Below are positions 49,582 through 58,800 of a stretch of 64,000 nt of DNA, one piece after another; the first letter of the stretch is position 1; each line of letters starts with the position of its first letter. Source of the stretch: CAZFHA01 sp964518595 (GTDB lineage: Bacteria > Bacillota > Clostridia > Saccharofermentanales > Saccharofermentanaceae); contig CAZFHA010000003.1 of NCBI GenBank assembly GCA_964518595.1, forward strand, positions 1-64,000, in the 5' to 3' direction. The notes below the pieces were generated by a model. It made no database searches, was not told the origin of the DNA, and saw only the letters and a program-made list of their open reading frames with translations. Both the position numbers and the translations under genes were made by a program.

Positions 49582-50358
49582 TTGTTTAAACGTAAAAGAG
49601 TTGTAGCCCAGAATCATGAAATCGCCCTGCCTGGAATGACACTGTTTTGTAGGGTACTGGGACAGGGGCAACCGATTGTCTTTCTACACGGCTACAACCA
49701 GTCGAATCGCCTCTATGAAAAGATTGAGCAAGAGCTGGCTCATGATTTCCAGCTCATCTTATTAGATAGCCGGGGGCATGGAAATTCTAGCCTTAATAGC
49801 CAAGTTGTTTCTATCGCACTCTTAGCTAAAGACGTAGTGAGAGTTCTGGACTATTTAGACATTCAGCAATGTTTTATCATTGGTTATAGTGATGGCGGAA
49901 ACATCGCCTTACAGTTAGCCATTAGCTATCCGCAGCGGCTAAAGGCAATCATTGCCATTAGCAGTAATTATTCTCCTGCAGGACTAAAGAAATCCATCTT
50001 CACCAGTCTTACACTCTGGCGTCTAGGATTAAAAATTGCTGCTAAGCTTCATCTGGGTTGGGCTCAAAAGCATTTACAACTAAGCAGGCTTTTATTAGAA
50101 CAACCACAAATTCAAATAGAAGAATTAACAAATATCCATACCCCTGCTCTGCTGATCTGGGCGGAGAGAGACTTTATCCAGGAAGGGCATATTGCTGAAA
50201 TCACGGCTTCAATACCCCACAATCAATCAATGAGAATTCCCCAAACCACTCATCTCTCCGTCATCCGCAAATGGTCCATGTATAAAAACAGTGTAGTAGA
50301 ATTTTTGACGAAATACTCTCATTCTTACATAGGTAAATCTAAGCGTGACCTTGGATAA
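49582..50358 (+). CDS. Alpha/beta hydrolase
   Basis: A 258-residue alpha/beta-fold hydrolase: oxyanion segment FLHGYNQ, DSRGHGNS, nucleophile elbow GYSDGG (Ser about 107), acid in WAERD and a histidine in TTHLS near the C-terminus. TTG is used as start 6 bases after AGGAG. Substrate unknown; it stands alone between the MprF-like and CorA genes. Confidence 0.85.
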   Translation: MFKRKRVVAQNHEIALPGMTLFCRVLGQGQPIVFLHGYNQSNRLYEKIEQELAHDFQLILLDSRGHGNSSLNSQVVSIALLAKDVVRVLDYLDIQQCFIIGYSDGGNIALQLAISYPQRLKAIIAISSNYSPAGLKKSIFTSLTLWRLGLKIAAKLHLGWAQKHLQLSRLLLEQPQIQIEELTNIHTPALLIWAERDFIQEGHIAEITASIPHNQSMRIPQTTHLSVIRKWSMYKNSVVEFLTKYSHSYIGKSKRDLG

Positions 50359-50448
50359 CAATCATGGTAACCGACTAACGTAAAAGTGCTTAATCTGTTA
50401 TTATAAATGATATAGATAAGCTTAGATTTCTCTAGGAGGTGCGCTGTC

Positions 50449-51384
50449 ATGAAAATTATCAACTTGACAAAGAAGCTTGAACTGTCAGATTTTGGCCAGA
50501 TCTCTTCAGATGATGTTTACTTGATCATCAGTTCGCCAGACAAGTTTCGTGAATTATCTGAGGTTTTGAATATTCAGGTTTACCCGCAAAGGGTTTTTGA
50601 TAATTATGATGAAAATGTTCGCTTTGAGACCCATACCAATTTTGATTTTCTTAGCTTTGAATTTTTTGCACTTCAGGAGGCAAATTTTAGTTTCGAACTA
50701 TTTACCCTTTATTACGGAAAAAACTATCTGGCTCTCATTCTACCAGATGAGGCCATTTCCCAAGAGCCCCTGATGCAGGACTTTATTAAAGATGTCTTTT
50801 CGGCTCAGCTCCATCAAGAAACTCTAGCTCATGTCTATTACAAATTCCTGGATAGCGCCTTTACCCGAATGTTTGATGCCTTGTGCCGCTATGAAAATAA
50901 TCTTTCTCAAGTGGAAATGGATATTCTTACCCAAAAACGCGAGTTTGATTTTGATCGAATTGTTGCCATCAAAAAGAATAGTTTTACGATCAAAAAATGC
51001 TTGCGCTTATTGTTATATGTAGGGGATCAACTCTTAGTTAATGATAATAATTTAATTCCTGAAACTGAAATGCGTTATTTTAGAAATATAGACATGCGTA
51101 TCAATCGGATGTATGAATACGCCGCTAACCTTCATGAAGTCAGCGAGCATCTCCTGGATCTGTATAATAGCTCCGTCAATAGTAAAACCAATGACCTTAT
51201 TAATAAGCTAACTATTATCACTGTTTTTGCCACTCCGCTAACCGTCCTTACGGGAATTTATGGCATGAATTTTGTCAATATTCCTGAGCTTCAACATCCC
51301 TACGGATATTTCATCCTCTTAAGTGTAATGATAGTCATAATACTGACTACTTTTGCCATTATGAAAAAAATCAAACTACTTTAG
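50449..51384 (+). CDS. corA: CorA-family magnesium transporter
   Basis: A 311-residue CorA protein: long cytoplasmic alpha/beta domain, then two C-terminal helices with the GMN signature (YGMNF) between them and a basic end. It imports Mg2+ (sometimes Co2+ or Ni2+) as a pentamer. AGGAGG precedes the ATG. No terminator is seen; a MITE-like repeat begins 20 bases after the stop. Confidence 0.9.
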   Translation: MKIINLTKKLELSDFGQISSDDVYLIISSPDKFRELSEVLNIQVYPQRVFDNYDENVRFETHTNFDFLSFEFFALQEANFSFELFTLYYGKNYLALILPDEAISQEPLMQDFIKDVFSAQLHQETLAHVYYKFLDSAFTRMFDALCRYENNLSQVEMDILTQKREFDFDRIVAIKKNSFTIKKCLRLLLYVGDQLLVNDNNLIPETEMRYFRNIDMRINRMYEYAANLHEVSEHLLDLYNSSVNSKTNDLINKLTIITVFATPLTVLTGIYGMNFVNIPELQHPYGYFILLSVMIVIILTTFAIMKKIKLL

Positions 51385-51403
51385 GGAAGGATTGGAGGCG
51401 TGT

Positions 51404-51569
51404 GGATAGCAACTTGCATTTCCCCAGACAAAAACATTTCGAAAACGTTTATAACCCCAAAACATAAACGACTTCCCTTAAGCAACTGTAGTAACCCTAT
51501 TACTACAGCCTACCCCTGCTTGGAAATCTAAAACGCACCCCATTTTTGCCTCAATGCAAGTTGCTATCC
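51404..51569. mobile_element. MITE-like element with 17-bp perfect terminal inverted repeats
   Basis: Positions 51404-51420 are the exact reverse complement of 51553-51569. The similarity continues inward imperfectly for about 25 more bases (AGACAAAAA against AGGCAAAAA, and GTTT-A blocks). The interior holds a 9-bp hairpin CTGTAGTAA/TTACTACAG and a LacI/CcpA-like CGAAAACGTTTA at 51440-51451. It has no coding capacity. No clear target-site duplication was found, so mobility is unproven. Confidence 0.6.
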
Positions 51570-51671
51570 TGACATATTGGTATGAGAGGGAGAAATAAGC
51601 CTGAGAAGATTCCTAGTAGAAGTCATCAGGTATTCCTCTAGGTATTATTTTACTATCGCGGGACTAAAAAG

Positions 51672-51748
51672 AAGTGACAAATTAGTCACTTTGGCTATTT
51701 CGAGGTAAAATTATTGACATGCACCCTTATTAGTATAAATAATATACT
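51672..51748 (+). promoter_or_regulatory. Control region of the HxlR gene with two inverted repeats
   Basis: AAGTGAC-6-GTCACTT (51672-51691) is a perfect 7-bp inverted repeat. TTGACA lies at 51714-51719, and AGTATA-AATAA-TATACT (51732-51748) is a second inverted repeat over the expected -10 region. HxlR proteins bind such short palindromes, so autorepression is likely (inferred). Confidence 0.6.
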
Positions 51749-51825
51749 TAGTGTATGAAAAAAACTTTAATCAGGTTTTATCTCGTCGCAAGCAGAAAAT
51801 TTTAAATCTATCGGAGATTAACATT

Positions 51826-52194
51826 ATGGAATTACAGAAAGAACTGCCCCTCTGCCCCATTGAAACTACCTTAATGCTTATGGGGGATCGCTGGAAATTA
51901 TTAATCGTTCGTGATCTACTCACCGGTACTAAACGCTTTGGTCAACTAAAAAAATCCCTCACTGGCATTTCTCAAAAAGTGTTAACCCAACATCTTCGAG
52001 CCATGGAAGCTTATGGTCTTGTTGACCGGAAAGTATATGGGGAAGTTCCCCCTCGAGTCGAGTATACGTTGACAGAAACGGGCTTAAGCCTTAAGAGTAT
52101 TCATGACGCTATGCTCCATTGGGGATTGGATTATCAGTCTAAGTTTAGACAAGAGTTTTCTTCTCCGAAGAAGCTAGGGGAAGAACACCCTTGA
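51826..52194 (+). CDS. HxlR-family transcriptional regulator
   Basis: A 122-residue winged-helix regulator: CPIETTLMLMGDRWKLLIVRDL at the start, then FGQLKKSLTGISQKVLTQHLRAM and PPRVEYTLTETG. The longer frame from 51751 lacks a ribosome binding site and runs through the operator; the ATG at 51826 follows CGGAG. These proteins sense reactive electrophiles or redox state; no divergent target gene lies next to it. The next 300 bases hold no other gene. Confidence 0.88.
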   Translation: MELQKELPLCPIETTLMLMGDRWKLLIVRDLLTGTKRFGQLKKSLTGISQKVLTQHLRAMEAYGLVDRKVYGEVPPRVEYTLTETGLSLKSIHDAMLHWGLDYQSKFRQEFSSPKKLGEEHP

Positions 52195-52383
52195 TAATCA
52201 CGCTCTCCTCAACTAAAGTATGACCTGGGAATATTGCCAATTTACAGGTGAGCTGCGACTGAGTTAATAATATCGGAAATGAATATAATAGCAACAAACC
52301 TGCATTTTCCTTTTCGAAAAACTTTAATACAAGCTTTTAATCCCTTTAAATGAATTTTTAACAGAGCTAACTTGCAAAATGGA

Positions 52384-52466
52384 TTGACAAAATAAAAATC
52401 TCTTGCTAGTATAAAAACAAGATTCAGCAAAGGCGCTGGGCAGATTTTCTGCCAGCGCCTTTTTAT
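52384..52466 (+). promoter_or_regulatory. Promoter with an immediate terminator (candidate attenuator)
   Basis: TTGACA (52384-52389) and TAGTAT (52407-52412), 17 bases apart, predict a start near 52419. The transcript would run almost at once into a GC-rich stem (52429-52443 with 52448-52461, one bulged G) followed by TTTTTAT. The next gene starts 40 bases later with a perfect ribosome binding site. Either attenuation of that gene or a stable small RNA; termination of the HxlR gene is the plain alternative. Confidence 0.55.
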
Positions 52467-52504
52467 ATTTCTCTACTTAGAGTTAAGTAGGAAAGGAGGA
52501 CAAA

Positions 52505-52756
52505 ATGATTAGATTTACTGCCAACATCAGCCATAGCCTTTTACATCTGGTAAAACTAGCTCATCCAGAAGTTGATAACATCATTTCTGTCCTCTTTGGT
52601 GTACCCATCCATTCACACCAATCCTTACTCTCCACCGTTCTAAGTTTTGTGGTAGTAATTTTTTTCGGTTTATTCTATCGAGTGACCCAAAGATTACGAG
52701 TAGACACGAGTTTTAAGAGCCAAGGATTCTCTATTGGTCAAATAGATCTGGAATGA
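52505..52756 (+). CDS. Small single-helix membrane protein, unknown
   Basis: An 83-residue ORF with one hydrophobic helix (about 42-58) after an amphipathic N-terminal part containing several histidines (H10, H14, H20, H36, H38), and a soluble tail. AAAGGAGG lies 6 bases before the ATG, which supports translation. I do not recognise a family. It lies behind a leader with terminator. Confidence 0.55.
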   Translation: MIRFTANISHSLLHLVKLAHPEVDNIISVLFGVPIHSHQSLLSTVLSFVVVIFFGLFYRVTQRLRVDTSFKSQGFSIGQIDLE

Positions 52757-52869
52757 ATCACGTAAACCAACTTTAGCATATCTATGGTAAAATATGCGAT
52801 ACTACTTAGCCAAGTCTGGAGAGGAAGAGTAACTACGAATCCTCCTTGGCAGCGATATATTGAGGTTTT

Positions 52870-53670
52870 ATGCACTGTTTATTGAAGCTAATTACGGAAA
52901 ACCATCGCCTACTGGGGCTATTGCCCTTTGACCCCCGAAAAGAGTTCGCCCTCCCTCGGGGACCGATTTATGTCCATTGCACCCTAAATAAAATTTCTTT
53001 TGTTAGTCGCCTTCTGGCTCGGGGCGGTTCTACCTATGCCTTAATTTTTCCTGAGCCTTTAAGGCAAGTATTAGCGCTCTCTCCTACAAAGGATTTAACC
53101 GTTGCAGCCCAACTTGAGCTCTGGGAAGAATCATTAATCCCCCCAACAGAATCCCTATCTCTTCAAAATCAGGAAGTGATTCAAGCTCTATCTGACCAAG
53201 CTAGGTCAGATGGCTTCAGCTCCAAGCTTATCTCTGATACCTGGTTACAACAGATTATTCACGCCGGTAAGTCTGCCCCAATTCCCTTGGGTCATCCGGG
53301 ATTTCAAATGCAAATTCTTTCTCAGGAAGCTGCCCAAAAAATCTGGCAGCTCTCACCTTGGCCTCTGTCACTGAAAAAAGCACCCCATCATATACTGGTC
53401 GCTGAAAACAGACCAGAAAACAATGGTGGTGCCCTTTTTTCAAAGGACAGTAGCGCCATCGCCCAGAATCTACTGCTAACGGCAGCTGCTCTGGGGCTAA
53501 GAGGTTTGTGGTATCCTTTAAAGGACGGGGGCGAACAAAGAAAAAATTTAAGCAATGCCCAAATCAGCTTAGAAAACACTTGGCCTTTAGCCCTCTTAGC
53601 CTTAGGCTATCCTAAAGCTAAAACTTCACCAGCTAAATCTACCCCTAGGAAAAAGCCACCTCAAAAGTAA
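52870..53670 (+). CDS. Nitroreductase-like flavoprotein
   Basis: A 266-residue protein of the nitroreductase fold, weakly conserved. The clearest part is the C-terminal half: AIAQNLLLTAAALGLRGLWYPL and WPLALLALGYPK, which match the FMN-binding end of nitroreductases. The N-terminal half corresponds to the duplicated arrangement of TM1586-like proteins where one chain holds both halves (inferred). It ends in a Lys/Pro-rich tail. Substrate unknown; the nearby HxlR might relate to redox stress. Confidence 0.65.
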   Translation: MHCLLKLITENHRLLGLLPFDPRKEFALPRGPIYVHCTLNKISFVSRLLARGGSTYALIFPEPLRQVLALSPTKDLTVAAQLELWEESLIPPTESLSLQNQEVIQALSDQARSDGFSSKLISDTWLQQIIHAGKSAPIPLGHPGFQMQILSQEAAQKIWQLSPWPLSLKKAPHHILVAENRPENNGGALFSKDSSAIAQNLLLTAAALGLRGLWYPLKDGGEQRKNLSNAQISLENTWPLALLALGYPKAKTSPAKSTPRKKPPQK

Positions 53671-53692
53671 GCTTCGTCCAGAGCTTATCTAC

Positions 53693-54169
53693 TTACTCAG
53701 CCTGTCTTTTCATAACTTTTTCAACGGCATTAATGATATTTTCATAGCCGGTACAGCGGCATAAATGTCCACTTAATTTCTTTCTTAATTCATCTCGGCT
53801 GTACTGCTTTTTGGAAGCCAGAATTTCTTCTGCACTCAGTAAAAATCCCGGCGTGCAAAACCCACATTGAACCGCACCCTCATCAATAAAGGCTTGCTGA
53901 ATTTCAGATAACTCACCATTCTCTTTAGCTAAACCTTCCACTGTGCGGATGTCTTTGCCATCAGCCCAGACAGCCAAATAGATGCAGGAATTATAGGTAA
54001 CATTATTAATCAGCACCGTACAAGCGCCGCACTCACCGACTTCACAGCCTTTCTTAACACTGGTTAATTCGTACTCTCCGCGAAGCATATCTGTAAGTGA
54101 GGCTCTGGTATCAACCATGGTCTCAGTATGTTTTCCGTTAATTGTACATGTAACTAATTTATGCCCCAT
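53693..54169 (-). CDS. xdhC: Xanthine dehydrogenase iron-sulfur subunit
   Basis: A 158-residue subunit with two [2Fe-2S] clusters: plant-type C42, C47, C50 and C62, and helical-domain C102, C105, C137 and C139 (CGFC and CRC). The ATG at 54169 overlaps the stop of the FAD gene (TAATG) and is 9 bases after GGAGG; a first ATG at 54175 is too close to it. It passes electrons from molybdenum to FAD. Size matches E. coli XdhC (159). Last gene of the operon. Confidence 0.9.
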   Translation of the reverse strand: MGHKLVTCTINGKHTETMVDTRASLTDMLRGEYELTSVKKGCEVGECGACTVLINNVTYNSCIYLAVWADGKDIRTVEGLAKENGELSEIQQAFIDEGAVQCGFCTPGFLLSAEEILASKKQYSRDELRKKLSGHLCRCTGYENIINAVEKVMKRQAE

Positions 54170-55050
54170 TAACATTCACCTCCGGCTCGTTCTATGGCCT
54201 TTACCATTGCTCTCTGGGCAAGTTCTTGCACCAAATGAACGCGCAGCTCTTTACTGGCTCGCCAACTGGTACGTGGATTAACATCCTGGATCGTTGCCGC
54301 CGCTGCCACGCCAATAGTCTCTAAAGAGACAGGTTTCCCAGCCAATGCCGCCTCTGCACTAGGAGAACGTAGAGGGGTGGGACCTGCCACACCATAACCA
54401 AGACGTAACCTTTCGACAGTTTTTTTGTCTTCTGAAAGCACCACATTAGCTGAGCAGCCCAAGGTAGCAATATCCATGGCATTACGCATAGCGTATTTTA
54501 TGTAATAGCCATGACAACGATCATAACTGTCTTTACGGATAAGAATGGCGGTTAATAATTCTGCCGGCTGAAGGGCTACTTTACCTGGGCCGACATAGAA
54601 ATCCTTTAGCGGCAACTTTCTTATGCCCTGAGGGCCTGTAAGTTCTACGACAGCATCATAGGCCATTAAAGTAGAGGCTGTATCTGCCGATGTTGCACCA
54701 TTACATATGTTTCCACCTACCGTGCCAATATTTCGCAGTTGTGGGCCTCCGGCTGTATCAGCCGCTTCTCCCAAAACCGGTACCAGAGCTTTAATCAGGG
54801 GATGCTCTGTTAATTGGGAAAAACTGGTTAAAGGCAAGATCCTTAAGGTTTCGTCTGCCTCAAGGATAACCCCCTCCAGTTCCAGAAGTCCGTAAATACT
54901 TATAAGCTCACAGCCAGCTAATTCTCCAGCTCTGATTTTAATTAAAATATCACTGCCCCCGGCAATAATTCTGGCCTCAGGATGCTCCTGCAAAAGGCTA
55001 ATGGCATGGCTTACGGACTCTGCCTCGTACAATTCCTTCAAATCATACAT
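54169..55050 (-). CDS. xdhB: Xanthine dehydrogenase FAD-binding subunit
   Basis: A 293-residue subunit of the CO-dehydrogenase medium chain/FAD family: IIAGGSDILIKIRAGE near the start and GGPQLRNIGTVGGNICNG hold the FAD contacts. It completes electron transfer to NAD or another acceptor. Size equals E. coli XdhB (292). AAGGAG precedes the ATG, 64 bases after the large subunit. Confidence 0.9.
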   Translation of the reverse strand: MYDLKELYEAESVSHAISLLQEHPEARIIAGGSDILIKIRAGELAGCELISIYGLLELEGVILEADETLRILPLTSFSQLTEHPLIKALVPVLGEAADTAGGPQLRNIGTVGGNICNGATSADTASTLMAYDAVVELTGPQGIRKLPLKDFYVGPGKVALQPAELLTAILIRKDSYDRCHGYYIKYAMRNAMDIATLGCSANVVLSEDKKTVERLRLGYGVAGPTPLRSPSAEAALAGKPVSLETIGVAAAATIQDVNPRTSWRASKELRVHLVQELAQRAMVKAIERAGGEC

Positions 55051-55114
55051 CTATATCGCTCCTTCTCCTTGGGTATAGACTCAAAAAGTCACCCAAAGCT
55101 CTTCTCTTTATGGT

Positions 55115-57403
55115 TTATAACAAACCGGCTTCTTTGAATTTCGGAAAAAGGTTATGTGGAGTAAGGGGAATCTCATCCATGGCAATGCCCGTTGCATGAA
55201 GAACAGCATTACGAATAGCCGGGGCTCCGGGTACTACCGGTGGCTCACCTAAAGCCTTCGTGCCAAAGGGACTGGTAGGCTCGGGATTCTCTACAAAATG
55301 AGCCGTTAAATCCGGATGGTCCAAAGTGGTAGCCAGTTTATAATCCAGAAAATTGTCATTAAGAAGTCGCCCGGTCTTTTCATCAAAGAGCATTTTTTCA
55401 CTGAGGCCATAACCGATAGCCATGCTCATGCCGCCCTGTACCTGCATTTTCGCCAACTGAGGATTAATCAAACTCCCGCAGTCATGAACATTTACCAGAT
55501 TTAGCAAAGTAACTTTTCCCAGACCCAAATCAACTTCCACTTCAGCAAAGGCACAACCAAAACTATAAGCATTAGACTTACATTGCAAAGTAATTTCAGC
55601 AGAGAATTGCTCCGATTTCTCCAGACTATAAAGGGCTTCCGTAGCCAGCTCTGCCAGAGACAGAAGTAGCTGCTTTTCGGTGCCGCGGACAATATTTCCG
55701 TCAACAATATCTAATTCTTCCACTGGCACTTGGCAAAAACCAGAGGCATAAGCCAGCACTTTATGGCGAAGCTGTTCAGCCGTTTGGTGAATAGCCATAC
55801 CACCCACATAGGTCTGCCGTGAAGCATAGGCACCGGTTCCGAAGGGGGTAATATCGGTATCTTGATTTGACATCACGTGGACATTCTCTAGCGGAATCCC
55901 TAAAGCTGAAGCCGCCATCTGAGCAAAAGCCGTATCTGCCCCTTGTCCGATTTCTGTCTCGGCCAACTGTAATTGGATAGAGCCGTCTTGATTCATAATC
56001 ATCCGGCAAGAGGAAGACTCCAAGGCAATGGGCCAAACTCCGGTATTATACCAAAGCAGCGACATTCCCACGCCCCGGCGAACTAAGCCGGTCTGGTTCT
56101 GATACTGCTGCCTTTTTTCTTCCCAGCCAATAGCCTTCATCCCTTTCTCCATACACTGGTTAAAGGTGTCAAAATAATTTACATTCTTAGAAAATCCATC
56201 GGTATAGCCCACCGGCATCATGTTTTTCCGCCGGAAAGCAATGGGGTCTTGCTGCAACCTTTGGGCAATATCTTCAGTATGTGACTCCACAGCAAAGATA
56301 CTCTGAGGCATTCCATAGCCTCTCATGGCTCCTGCTGCCGGCTTATTGGTAAAGACAGTATAAGCCTCACCTTTGCTGGCCACATGTTCATTATCATAAA
56401 GCTGCATAAACCCGGTAATCGCCTTAGAAACAATACTATGCCCGTGGGAAGCATACGCCCCCTGATCAGAATAGGCTTCACAACTTCTGGCCACAATCCT
56501 TCCGTCTTGACGTAACCAAGTCTTTAAATGGAAGTCAATACCATGTCGAACGCGAGTGCTGAAAAAGGTTTCTTCACGACTAAGAGCTAAAGCAACGGGG
56601 TGCCCACCTACCAGCGTAGTCAAATAGGCATTAAGGGGTTCATATAAGACATCCTGCTTGTTACCAAAACCGCCACCAATGTAGGGCTTAATTACTCGAA
56701 TTCTTCCCCAAGGTAGTCCCAAAGCCTGTCCTACTACCCGGCGAACGATATGCGGAATCTGAGTAGAAGACACAATAACAATCCGCCCATTCTCTTTATA
56801 GGCAAAGGAAATCGGTGGTTCTATATGGCAATGCTGAACCGTAGGTGTATGATACCAGCCTTCTACCTCTAGCAAACCGGGTTCTGAAACTGCTGCCTCA
56901 AAATCACCCTTCGCTTTGCTGGTGTGTTTAAGAATATTACCGCTAAACTCCTCATGGATCTGTGGGGCATCGCTTTTCATAGCTGCTTCAACAGAAAGTA
57001 CATGAGGCCACTGCTCATACTCGACTTTAATTGCCCGGAGCGCCTGAGCCGCTATCACTTCATCGGTTGCAACTACAGCTGCAATGTCATCGCCATAGTA
57101 ACGGACATGTCGATTGAGCAAAAGACGATCCGCCACATCCTGATGTGTAACATCAGTAGACCAAGGATGTCCGGCGGTAGGAAAAGGATTCTGAGGTACC
57201 GTAAAACAAGTGGCAATGGCAATAACCCCGGGAATTTTTTCGGCTTCAGACAGGTCAATTCCCGTAACCAGCCCATGGGCAATGGTCGCGTGTAAAACCT
57301 TGGCAACGTAGGCATTCTTGCTGATCAAATCTTCTGTATACTTGGTTCTACCGGTTACCTTATCAAAGGCATCAATTCGCGGCACACTCTGGCCAACACT
57401 CAT
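55115..57403 (-). CDS. xdhA: Xanthine dehydrogenase molybdenum-binding subunit
   Basis: A 762-residue molybdopterin-cytosine-dinucleotide subunit: GGGFGNKQDVLYEP, AMRGYGMPQ, and the C-terminal GTKALGEPP with the catalytic glutamate. Size and subunit order fit E. coli XdhABC. The ATG at 57403 is 6 bases after GGAGG; a start seven codons upstream lacks one. It hydroxylates hypoxanthine or xanthine; related purine or nicotinate hydroxylases remain possible. A selenium or insertion accessory gene is not seen nearby. Guanine deaminase at 62.9 kb fits purine salvage or breakdown. Confidence 0.88.
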   Translation of the reverse strand: MSVGQSVPRIDAFDKVTGRTKYTEDLISKNAYVAKVLHATIAHGLVTGIDLSEAEKIPGVIAIATCFTVPQNPFPTAGHPWSTDVTHQDVADRLLLNRHVRYYGDDIAAVVATDEVIAAQALRAIKVEYEQWPHVLSVEAAMKSDAPQIHEEFSGNILKHTSKAKGDFEAAVSEPGLLEVEGWYHTPTVQHCHIEPPISFAYKENGRIVIVSSTQIPHIVRRVVGQALGLPWGRIRVIKPYIGGGFGNKQDVLYEPLNAYLTTLVGGHPVALALSREETFFSTRVRHGIDFHLKTWLRQDGRIVARSCEAYSDQGAYASHGHSIVSKAITGFMQLYDNEHVASKGEAYTVFTNKPAAGAMRGYGMPQSIFAVESHTEDIAQRLQQDPIAFRRKNMMPVGYTDGFSKNVNYFDTFNQCMEKGMKAIGWEEKRQQYQNQTGLVRRGVGMSLLWYNTGVWPIALESSSCRMIMNQDGSIQLQLAETEIGQGADTAFAQMAASALGIPLENVHVMSNQDTDITPFGTGAYASRQTYVGGMAIHQTAEQLRHKVLAYASGFCQVPVEELDIVDGNIVRGTEKQLLLSLAELATEALYSLEKSEQFSAEITLQCKSNAYSFGCAFAEVEVDLGLGKVTLLNLVNVHDCGSLINPQLAKMQVQGGMSMAIGYGLSEKMLFDEKTGRLLNDNFLDYKLATTLDHPDLTAHFVENPEPTSPFGTKALGEPPVVPGAPAIRNAVLHATGIAMDEIPLTPHNLFPKFKEAGLL

Positions 57404-57449
57404 AGTAAACCTCCAAAGACTCATTAAAGGCGTTGATTTGTTTCCTCAT

Positions 57450-57479
57450 ATTCTATGCCAGTAAGCTGATAGGTGTCAA
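57450..57479 (-). promoter_or_regulatory. Promoter of the xdhABC operon
   Basis: On the minus strand TTGACA (57474-57479) and TAGAAT (57450-57455) with an 18-base spacer, about 45 bases before the xdhA start. Confidence 0.72.
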
Positions 57480-57561
57480 CAAAGCCCTAACTCAGCACAC
57501 TGATCCATGAAGTAAACTACGATAATTACCACCAGCTTCCAGATTATGTTAAAATTGTTCC

Positions 57562-57579
57562 ATTGCTTTATAATGCAAT
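57562..57579 (+). promoter_or_regulatory. -10 element within a short inverted repeat
   Basis: TATAAT (57569-57574) is enclosed by ATTGC/GCAAT (57562-57566 with 57575-57579), about 30 bases before the lipoprotein start. A possible operator; no convincing -35. Confidence 0.45.
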
Positions 57580-57606
57580 ATAAAACCAGAATCTAAGGGA
57601 GAGATT

Positions 57607-58743
57607 ATGAAGAAGATTTTTTTATCAGCTATAGGTCTCACAGTACTATTATTTTCGTCAACTTCCTGCATGTATCTTTTGAACAGAGGAGCACAATCCC
57701 CGGCCTCTGAAGCTACTCTACTCAGCACCGGAGAGACTCAAGAATCCGGGGCTACTACCAAAGCTTCAGCGGGAGAAATGAAGCCCTTCTATGACCTAAC
57801 TATCTTTTACGACCCTGAGGTTTATGATATTGACCAGAAAACCAGTAGCATGACTACTCTGGCTCTCATGAGTAAGAACAAAGACAATTATTATATGATA
57901 AATCTAAGATACCAAGAATTTAAAGATGCCCCCTACACGGCTATTGAGATTGCCGAGAAAATAGAACAAACCTTTGCCCAAAATAATGGCAAGCTGCTCA
58001 CCGAGCCTAAAGAAATTGACATTAATGGTACTACTTGGGTGCAGTTCACCAGTCAACTGATAGTAGATTCTGAAGAACAGCAAGCAGACACCTATATCTA
58101 TGCCAATCAAAAAGCCTACTATATTATTTCTTGTGAAACTACAGAGGAAAATTTTACTGCCATGCAAGCATCAGCCAATGAGTTTATCCAAAAAGTAACG
58201 GTCTCTAAAACTGCTGTAGAAGAGACGCAACCGCTACCTGAAACCCTAACCTTAAGCAGTGAAGATTTATCTCAGAAGCCCAGCTGGAATGCTCAAGAAG
58301 TCGAACTGCAGGGTTTTAGCTTCTACATACCTGAGACCTGGAGCAAGAATGAAGAATTCTCTCAAGACAATATTGTCTTGTACTCTCCAAGCAACAGTGA
58401 AGAAAAACCTTCTAATATTGTAGTAGAAATTCGTCAGACGAATACCATTGCTCCCTTTTACGAAGATTTAACACCAAAAGATGTTTTAGAAATTGCAGCA
58501 ATGATTGCGCCCAAAGCCTTAGATATCCAACTGGGCGATAGTTATCAGACAGCTCTGGGACATGTAATAAGCGCTATTACTAAGCGTAGCAATGGTGAAG
58601 ATACTCTTACCCAAACCCTATACATTTTTCTGCTTGATAACTATACTGTAATTGTTTACGCTACGGATTTTGCCGATGATCTAACCCCACCACTGGAAGA
58701 AGTCCAAAAGTATGTAGTTGGAACGATGCAAAAGAAATTTTAA
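57607..58743 (+). CDS. Uncharacterised lipoprotein with two similar domains
   Basis: A 378-residue predicted lipoprotein (lipobox STSC, C21) with a Ser/Thr/Ala-rich linker to about residue 57. Two segments of similar length and layout follow (about 58-200 and 235-378); each begins with a segment on physical entry of the type DLTIFYDPEVY / GFSFYIPETW and ends with an amphipathic helix, recalling PsbP/Mog1-like folds found in secreted Firmicutes lipoproteins. Duplication is inferred from layout. Function unknown. Confidence 0.72.
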   Translation: MKKIFLSAIGLTVLLFSSTSCMYLLNRGAQSPASEATLLSTGETQESGATTKASAGEMKPFYDLTIFYDPEVYDIDQKTSSMTTLALMSKNKDNYYMINLRYQEFKDAPYTAIEIAEKIEQTFAQNNGKLLTEPKEIDINGTTWVQFTSQLIVDSEEQQADTYIYANQKAYYIISCETTEENFTAMQASANEFIQKVTVSKTAVEETQPLPETLTLSSEDLSQKPSWNAQEVELQGFSFYIPETWSKNEEFSQDNIVLYSPSNSEEKPSNIVVEIRQTNTIAPFYEDLTPKDVLEIAAMIAPKALDIQLGDSYQTALGHVISAITKRSNGEDTLTQTLYIFLLDNYTVIVYATDFADDLTPPLEEVQKYVVGTMQKKF

Positions 58744-58759
58744 CAAGAGCTTTAGGGTG

Positions 58760-58800
58760 GTCTCAAAGTCCTAAGCTATAATGTCAGAGGACTTTGAGAC
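58760..58800 (+). other. Strong stem-loop after the lipoprotein gene, lacking a T-run
   Basis: A perfect 13-bp stem GTCTCAAAGTCCT/AGGACTTTGAGAC (58760-58772 with 58788-58800) with a 15-base loop, 16 bases after the stop. No T-run follows on either strand, so it may protect the mRNA 3' end or act as a non-canonical terminator. Confidence 0.65.

Noticed and set aside
56924..57295. A 123-codon plus-strand ORF opposite xdhA
   Set aside because: Overlaps the clear molybdenum-subunit gene entirely and lacks a start region.
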